Assembly: GCA_031841125.1 (NCBI GenBank) | Contig: CM063113.1 | Coordinates: 20,667,312-20,731,311, forward strand | DNA: 64,000 nucleotides | Source: Acanthococcus lagerstroemiae | Taxonomy: Eukaryota > Arthropoda > Insecta > Hemiptera > Eriococcidae | Reading direction: 5' to 3' | Shown: piece by piece, positions 56,831 to 64,000 of the stretch | Numbering within the stretch: position 1 is the first letter of the stretch | Layout of the letters: each line of letters opens with the position of its first letter | Translations under genes and position numbers: made by a program | Notes under the pieces: model-generated | What the model was told of the DNA's origin: nothing | Database searches by the model: none | The model's input: the letters and a program-made list of their open reading frames with translations, nothing else

Positions 56831-59800
56831 AATAATTACTTACAGATAACAGATTTTCTGTTCTCTGGGGTAAAATATGTAAACGTCATGATTACTCATA
56901 AGGAAGTTCCTTATTTAGGAACTCAGCGTATTTATAATAATCTAAAATAGCAATGGAAAGTTAAATAAAAGTATTAGGAAATCTGATTGTGGTTTCTAGG
57001 TATATTTATACAGCAAACTTTGTGGAGTATTAAATTAAAAAAAAAATCAGTTGATAAAATATGAGCGTTGAGCATTTTAATGTAAAAACGTAAGATTTAT
57101 TTTTAAAAAGTCTTCAAAGTTCGGGAAGTAAGTCGTGCATTTTTTCGGACTCGAATTTAAATTGACGAGGGCAACTGAGGATCTCTAGTCAAGCGTTAAT
57201 GTACTGGAAAGCAATAATTTAATTTGACCGTGCTTCAGAAATCGGTGACCATTGAGAAAGTTTTCGAGTTTCGAATAAGCAAGCCTGGAAGAGTCGTAAA
57301 TAATCTTCAACGAGGTTTCAACAGACTGAACAAGTCTTGACGCATCTTAAGCAGCGTCAGCAAGAGGGGGGCATTAGCTACCCCTCACTCGTAAAATTGC
57401 ACCTAAACGGCAGGAAGTACTGACACTCAGTCGGAAAAATTAAGTATGTAGTTAGCGATTTTGTTTTCCTTGCCACAGAAAATATGAATTATTTCAGTTG
57501 TCATTTACTAGAAGGTCGGGGAGGTCGGAAAATGCTGGAATCCAGGGAAATTTGATGATTAGATAAGGAGCTTTTTGGAATCTTTTTTTACGCTTGTTAA
57601 CTGAAATGTATAAAAATCTAATAGGGATTCTCCGTGTTTACACACCCTCCATCTCCTGCGAGAATGAGTTCTTCGTGTCAGCTTTGGTCTCAAATAATCA
57701 TTGAAAAATTTTTGTTCGTTTTAAAAAGTCAGAATCTTATAGGAGTTTTAAAATCTTAAATGAGAATGAGAAAGTTGAAAAGTTTTTACAATGTTTTAAA
57801 GAGGTTTAATCGAATCTGTCAGAATCATTAAGTTAATTTTAAACCGTCTTAGTGTGTCTTAAACAAATTTAGAAAAGCCTTACAGAATCTTGAACTCAGT
57901 CAGAAAAAGATTCTGAAACGAGTATTGAAAAAAACTTAGCTATTCTAAATAACTGTTTCCTCTCCCATTCACAAATTAAGGGTAAAAAAAGTTGAATAAC
58001 ATCATTATGAAAGTTACAAATTCACGTAAAATTGGTATTCATTCGAGAGCCTATTGAAGTGAAAAAAATAAGATCACAAGATAGCTTCGGAAGATATTTT
58101 CATTTTCTACACGAAGAACATGTTGAGCTACACGAATAGTTCAAAATTCATATTTCTTTCTGTTCACTCAATTGCCAAATTGAATCCATAGAACTAATCC
58201 AAATACCTGAGTAGAGCTAGGAAGGATGGGGGTACAAACTATTCCATTCTTACTCATTTAAATTGCCATTCTCCGGATAACTTTCTCAACTATGGCCGCA
58301 CAAAAAAATGAGGACCTTCCAAATGTAGGAGAAGCCTCTTGTTTTGTGAGAAATGTATATGCCTTGGGAAGGAGGCGTATCCCCGACTCTCAAATTTTAA
58401 ATGAAAAGATATCAAACCAAGTGTCGAAATACGGATTTTTTAAGTCGCTCTGATTCCGAATTTTCATCAGGTTTTTGGTGCTGCCTCGCTCTGAACCCCG
58501 AAAGCGCACGAAATTGATGCAACAAAATATCGAAGTAGAGGTTCTTTGGGCCTCTAGATTAGAATATCCTGTTGAATTTTAATCTGGCCCCGACTGGGCC
58601 CCTAAATCGAAACTCCGTTCTTCTGATGAAGCAAAAGTGACATACACTTTGGAAAATCGAACGAAGTACCTAAAGAAAACTAGGGTTTTTGGATCACTGA
58701 TTTCAAACAGAAGTGTATCGACATAAAAGTGAACTTTTCTTGGGAAAGAAAGGAGGGAACATAACTTTACCAACTGAAATTCAAGTTTTCCCATTGAGGA
58801 TCTGATTTTGCTATTTCATCAAATTTTTGAAATCGACAAGCAACAAGCAAGAACAATCACATTTTTGAGATTTTTTGAACAAGGTCTTAGCTACGACGGG
58901 GGTGACTTCCTCTGACCAATGTACTCGAAAATCGAGCCGCTTATCGGCAAATTCTAGTTTCCAGCCGACAAAATCGCGGAAGTAAGATTTGTTTTTTCGC
59001 AAAGTTTCACCTGAAATTTCTAATACATTAGTCCGCTTTTTTGTTGTCTATACCTCCCTCCAAAGAAATCTACTGAGGATTTGATTTTGTCAATTGATGA
59101 TTGATTTGGCTACTTTTGTTATTTTGCCATCTTTGGAAAATGTTTGATGTAAAACTTAACCATCCCCTCTTCCGGTACCAGTGATGACGACCTTGAAGGC
59201 AGAGTGAGCAACTGCCTCCCTAAAAATCCTGGAGGAACTAGGCCTCTGCTGAAAAATTGCTGCTGAATTCGTTTTTTCTTTCTTTCTTTCTTTTTTTTCA
59301 GATAAGGTATAAAAATAAGAATTACGGGCCTCTCAGAAAGAATTTTTTTCCCTTTGTCGATCCAAAATTAAAAAGATCATTCCCTCCAGGGCAGTAAAGA
59401 TCGCCACCGCTAATTCGGTACGTTCCTGATTTTAAATACTCCGTTGGATTCTTAATTCGTCTCGATTTGAGCTTCCTAAAATCAAAATTGCACATATGAA
59501 GAGGATAGTATTGACTTGTCTTGCAAAATCGAACTTATTATCGCAATGTGAGTTTGTTGGAGTCGTTAATTCGCTATTTCTAAGTTTTTTAATGAAATTT
59601 TTCATCTGACTCCTCGCGTTACACGAAAATTCAAATTTCACGATTAACATTTAAATCTTCTGCTCGAATCAGAATCGGATCAATAAGTGAATGTAGTTTT
59701 CGAAATCAGTCATCCGATCCCTCTCCTCCTATTTTGATGTATTATTTAGTGTCCCAGCTGAAATCAGTGTCGCTATAATTTCAATGAAATTTGGATTTTG

Positions 59801-60654
59801 AAACTAAGAGAAGAATTATATTGCTGATGAAATATTAGAGTTCAGCGACTTGAGGCGACAGTAGTTTTTTCGATACCTTCACCATTGATATTTGAAAATT
59901 GGTGGAACAGATTAACCCCTTCCCTTTTGAAAATAAACATTTTTTCAGTTGAGAAGAAATTGGATCTCGCCACTTGATGACGTATTTGACTGAGCAGCAA
60001 AAGGATGTTTGCTGGCTGAATTTTGTAACCATACAGGGCCAGATTAACATTGTGTGACCTTTTAGTTATCTGGCCTTCTTGATGGGTCCAGCTAGTGGCC
60101 GTTTCTTGCTCAAAAGAGGCGTCAGAAAAATCGCGCCATCTTTTCTGGGCAGCGTTGCCAGAATTGTGTGACTTTTTTTTTAACAGAAAGAGCACCGCAA
60201 AATGAACTAAATTTTCTTTGCGCGCGAGTGTCCGGGGGGGGGGGGTAGAACAGTTTGACTTTTTTCGTCTGTTTTTCCTTACCTTCATTTGAAGATGTTT
60301 GCTGAAATGGCCTTCCGCCTTAAATCCACCACGCCGCGCTGTACCACTTGAGTATCTTCATTTGTCACGCGTCGATCCTTCTTCGTTTTCAAAGAAACGC
60401 TCGGAGGGATTTCTGTTCGCTACACAGACTCCCTGAAGGACAAACGGAGATTATTAGATGTTGCCACCATTTCATTGTATAAAATCAAGAATATTTGATA
60501 ATTTCGACCTTCGCAGCGTGTTTTGACTCTGTTGAAAACTTTATTTTTCGATTTCAGCTATACAGGGTTATTCGGCTTTCCTTCCGCCATAGGAAAACTA
60601 GTTTTTCGCGAAACCAGGTGCACGTTGTATTGCCAGGCGAGCGGTCTCTTCGAC
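56831..60654. other. AT-rich stretch, mostly featureless
   Basis: The diffuse AGTCTT-type repeat family occurs at 57240-57930, with a C/G-run insertion remnant near 57365-57430 like the 9-kb element start. The minus frame at 59842-60288 (148 codons) has non-repetitive composition around 60030-60180, where AAGATGGCGCG, a YY1-like word, occurs on the - strand. A conserved 5' exon or promoter is possible, but I cannot support one. A TTTC run lies near 59275. Confidence 0.35.
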
Positions 60655-61913
60655 GAGAATTTCATGGGAAATATTCGGGGAAAACTCCGGCTTTTGAAGA
60701 ATTTTATCAAGAATCTCCAGGAAAAATTTTCCAATCTTCGAAGAATTTTATCGAAAATATTGGAGAAAAATCTCCTATTCTGAAAAAATTTGCGATAATT
60801 TTCGAAGAATTTCATCGGACATCATTGAGAATTATCTCCAATGATTTCAGGTGACTTTTGTCAGAAATTATAGGAAAAATCTCCAATGATTTCAAACAAT
60901 TTTATCAAGAAACATCGAGAAGTATCTCTGCTGATTTTGGAAGGATATTCTTAGAAAGAATTTCGATGATTTTCAGAGATTTTCATCAAAAAGGTTCGTG
61001 GAAAATCTCCAGTGATGTCTAAGGAATTAATCAAAAATCTTGGAGAAAAAGTGGGATGATTACCGGAGAATTTCATCGGAAATATCTAGAAAAAAGTCCA
61101 GTGTTTTTAAAGAATTTCCTGGACAATCTTCGGGAAAACTTTCCGATAATTTTTAAAGAATTGCATCGGAAATTTTTCGGAAAACAACTCCGATAATTTC
61201 CGAAGAATCTCATCGAAAATTTTTAGAAGAAATTTTCAATGGTTTCCAAGAGGGTTCATCAGCATTCTTCGAGAAGATTTCCTGACAATTTTTGAAGAAT
61301 TTCATACGAAATATTCGGAGAAAAACTCCGATGGTTTCTGATGAATTTCATCGAAAATCTTCTGGAAAAAATGTTCGATAATCTCCGAAGAATTTCATCG
61401 TAAATCTTCGGAAAAGATCTCGGATGATTTTTAAGCAGTTTCATTGTAAATTTTCGGAAAAAATTTCCAATAATTTCGGAAATCTTTTAAAACAGTCTCG
61501 ATTGTTTTCCAAAAAATTTCATAAAAATTCTTCGAGAAAATTTCCTGAGAATTTTTGGAGAATTTTATTAAAAGTACTCGGGGAATAACACCACGTGTTT
61601 TGAAGAATTGTTCCGAAAATCTTCAGAAATAACGTTCGATTATTTCCTAGGAATTTCATGAAACATATTCGGGACGATTCCTTTGATTTTTAAAGATTAT
61701 TTCCGGCGAACTTTATCGAAAATATTAAGGGTAAATTTCCGATCATTTTCAATGCATTTTATCGGACATCACTGAAAAACACTATCCGATGATCTCAGGA
61801 GAAATTAGTGGGAAAATTTTAGGAAAACTCTGCAATTATTCCAAAGGATTTTATCGAAAATCATGTAGAATTCGATTATTCTTGAAGGTTTTCTTCTCAT
61901 AACTTATGACAAA

Positions 61914-62500
61914 ATTCTTTCTGGATTCCAGATTCAATCTTTAGCTATTCGCAGAGATATAGCATCAATCCGATGTGTCCATGATCTAGTTCAGCGGTTC
62001 TCAAACTTTTTACTTCGAGCCCCCCTGCATAATCCAGCTGTAAGCCGGGCCCCCCTACATGTAAGCGTACTGTATATTATAAGTGAGACGCTTTTGACAT
62101 TTTACAGTCAATTTTTATTACACCAAGCTTTGGACCCCCGAGCCTTCATTGCGCCCCCCTTGGGGGTCGCACCCCACACTTTGAGTACCGCTGATCTAGT
62201 TAACAAAATTTCTAACCCATATCAACTATCAAAACTTAACATTACGGTGCCGCGTCCTTCGCAGAGGAATTATAAACTTTTTAAAATACCTTTTTGTCGG
62301 ACTGAAATATTCAAAAATTCGCTACCATGCGGGGCATGAGGTTAGCCAATGACTTACTACAGATGGACCCTCCTATCGACTCTCTCGACCCTACAGATAA
62401 TTAACCCGACTTCTCCGGATTCTTAAATCTGTCGATCTGCACGGCTTGGAGTAGTAGGGGCAGGGGCAATGAGGACCCGAGATGTGAATAAAGGCACAGC
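61914..62500 (+). pseudogene. C-terminal fragment of a non-LTR retrotransposon, split by a MITE
   Basis: Before the MITE the frame reads IQSLAIRRDIASIRCVHDLV. After it, NKISNPYQLSKLNITVPRP, then YKLFKIPFCRTEIFKNSLP. The R-R-D ... V-DL ... VP-R ... PFxRTxxxKNS pattern is the conserved tail of Jockey/CR1-type ORF2 proteins. Removing the MITE with one copy of its 8-bp duplication restores a continuous frame, so the insertion struck coding sequence. Confidence 0.7.
61992..62193. mobile_element. hAT-like MITE with exact 8-bp duplication
   Basis: The ends CAGCGGTTCTCAAAC and (inverted) CAGCGGTACTCAAAG are Charlie-type hAT termini. ATCTAGTT is duplicated exactly (61984-61991 and 62194-62201). The 202-bp interior is C-run rich and non-coding. 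Confidence 0.93.
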
Positions 62501-62576
62501 AGCAAGAGACGGAGTATAATCAATGGAGTGTGTGTGCGTGAGCGTGGTGTAAGTGGTGTACGGCAGGCCACAGCAT

Positions 62577-62855
62577 TTTTTTTTAAATTTTTAAATTTTT
62601 TTATTTACTTTTTTATTTTTTTATTTTATTGTTTTCCCTTTATTATTATTATCATTTTATTATTATTATTTTTCTTTTTTAATTATTACTATACATTTTA
62701 TTTTCCTTATCTCTTTTATTCTTTATTTCATTACTTTCCAAATAAGTTAATTGCGTTTTTTTATTTTTTAGTTTCTTCACTTTTATTATTATTATTATTA
62801 TTATTATTATATTTTTTTTTTCTTCTTAATTTCATTTATAATTTCTTAAGATATT
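62577..62855. repeat. T/ATT low-complexity tract
   Basis: Poly-T runs grade into (ATT)n microsatellites. The 109-residue plus frame of F, Y and L residues here is an artefact. Confidence 0.85.
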
Positions 62856-64000
62856 AATTTTTCCTTCCCTGTAACTGGCCGACCTAGCTGTTGGAAAGGG
62901 AAGTAAAATACATACATTATTTATCAAAATATTAAATTTAAAAAAAAACTTTCTTGGAAAACATTGGAAAATTTTTCTAAAAATTTTCGATGAGATTCTT
63001 CGGAAACTATCGTAGTAGTAGTTTTCCGAAAATTTTCGATGCAATTCTTTAAAAATTATAGGAAAATCTTCCCGAAGATTTTCGAGAAAATTCTTTGGAA
63101 AACACTGGACTTTTTTCTGAATATTTCCGATGAAATTCTCCGGAAATCATCACATTTTTTCTCCAAGATTTCTGATTAATTCTTTAGAAATCATTGGAGA
63201 TTTTCCCCGAACATATTTGACGAAAATCTCAGAAAAGCATCAAAAGTTTTTCTAAGGATATCGTTCAGAGATACTTGGACGCTATTCAGCAAAAGGGAAC
63301 TAACCAACATTTGTAAACGAAATGAGTTATTAGTATCGTTGGAAAGAGCGTGAAAAGTAGAATTTTTCAAAATTGGGCCCCCGATTCAAAAATGTGTACT
63401 CACGTTGAAAAAAGCTTATCAGTAAACGCTATGTCATATAATTTCTATATGGTTCTTGAACTTCGAATCACGTGTTTTCAAATAGCGGATTTTGCTAGTT
63501 GGTTCCCTTTTGCTGAATGGGGTCGACTTGTCGATGATTTTTTATGAAATTGTTTGGAATCATTAAAGATTTTTCCAAACAAAAATTTCTGACAAAATTC
63601 GTCTGATAAAATTCATTGAAAATGATCGGAAATTTACCCTTAATATTTTCGATAAAGTTCGTCGAAAAAAAAAAATCAAAAGAATCGTCCCGAATATTTT
63701 CCGTGATATTCCTTCGAAATAATCGAAGTATTTTTCTGAAAGATTTTCGGTACAATTTTTCAGAACTCTTGGTGTTATTCCCCGAGTGCTTTCGATAAAA
63801 TTCTTCAAAAATAATCAGGAAATTTTCATGAAGAATTTTTATGAAATTTTTTTGAAAACAATGGACATTTTTTTGAAAGATTTCCGAATACATTGGAAAT
63901 TTTTTCCGAAAATTTAAAATGGAATTGCTTAAAAATCATCTGAGATTTTTTCTGAAGATTACGATGAAATTTTTCGGGGATTATCGAGCATTTTTCCAGA

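Larger units (their letters stand above)
60655..64000. repeat. Third foldback-like array, right end beyond the window
   Basis: Units of the 1485-2870 family in the GAATTTCATCGGAAAT orientation fill 60655-61890. Reverse-complement units fill about 62945-63270 and 63535-64000. The interior (61895-62945) holds a non-LTR C-terminal fragment, a MITE and an AT-rich tract. A third copy with forward-then-reverse layout shows that the arrangement is not accidental. Confidence 0.65.

Noticed and set aside
59842..60288. 148-codon minus frame with a YY1-like word on the same strand
   Set aside because: The composition changes abruptly along it, no domain is recognised, and the start lies beside a G-run; it may contain a promoter fragment but is not callable as a gene.
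62528..62857. 109-codon F/Y/L-rich plus frame that could suggest a membrane protein
   Set aside because: It is a poly-T and ATT microsatellite tract.

Overview
The window is eukaryotic and almost certainly arthropod, probably an insect. It is AT-rich, has short exons separated by introns with GT/AG boundaries and AATAAA signals, and is packed with nested transposable elements. The clearest host gene is the small GTPase Rab7, encoded on the + strand in three coding exons (23813-23992, 24582-24800, 32110-32334) that join to 207 codons ending in a CSC prenylation motif. Its second intron (7.3 kb) is swollen by repeats. Other host genes are two single-exon secreted proteins, 14 kb apart (6751-7434 and 20970-21656), that look like diverged paralogs. 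There is also one J-domain exon matching cysteine string protein on the - strand (4200-4338), and a probable first coding exon of a membrane-anchored protein (49057-49210).

Layout. 0.5-3.3 kb: a foldback-like element with arms of inverted tandem repeats. 3.3-23 kb: two secreted-protein genes among small non-autonomous DNA transposons, several with clean 8-bp (hAT-like), 5-bp or 4-bp target duplications. 23-34 kb: Rab7, with a second foldback-like array in intron 2 flanked by ~350-bp direct repeats, and a probable 1.5 kb 3' UTR. 34-42 kb: at least three decayed copies of one endonuclease/reverse-transcriptase non-LTR element in both orientations. 42.4-48.2 kb: an internally deleted Tigger/pogo element that carries an intact 172-codon ORF and is interrupted by a complete Ty3-type LTR retrotransposon. 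48.2-64 kb: the membrane-protein exon, a second Tigger-like element, further non-LTR fragments, and a third foldback-like array running off the right edge.

The Ty3 element is the most notable object. Its two 276-bp LTRs look identical by eye, it has a 4-bp target duplication, and its gag and pol frames are open. gag ends in a canonical -1 slippery heptamer directly before its stop. It has no recognisable tRNA primer site: the 10 bases directly after the 5' LTR are the exact reverse complement of a 10-mer inside the LTR. That arrangement is expected for Tf1/sushi-type self-priming.

All calls come from reading the sequence. No database or alignment program was run, and identities were judged by eye.
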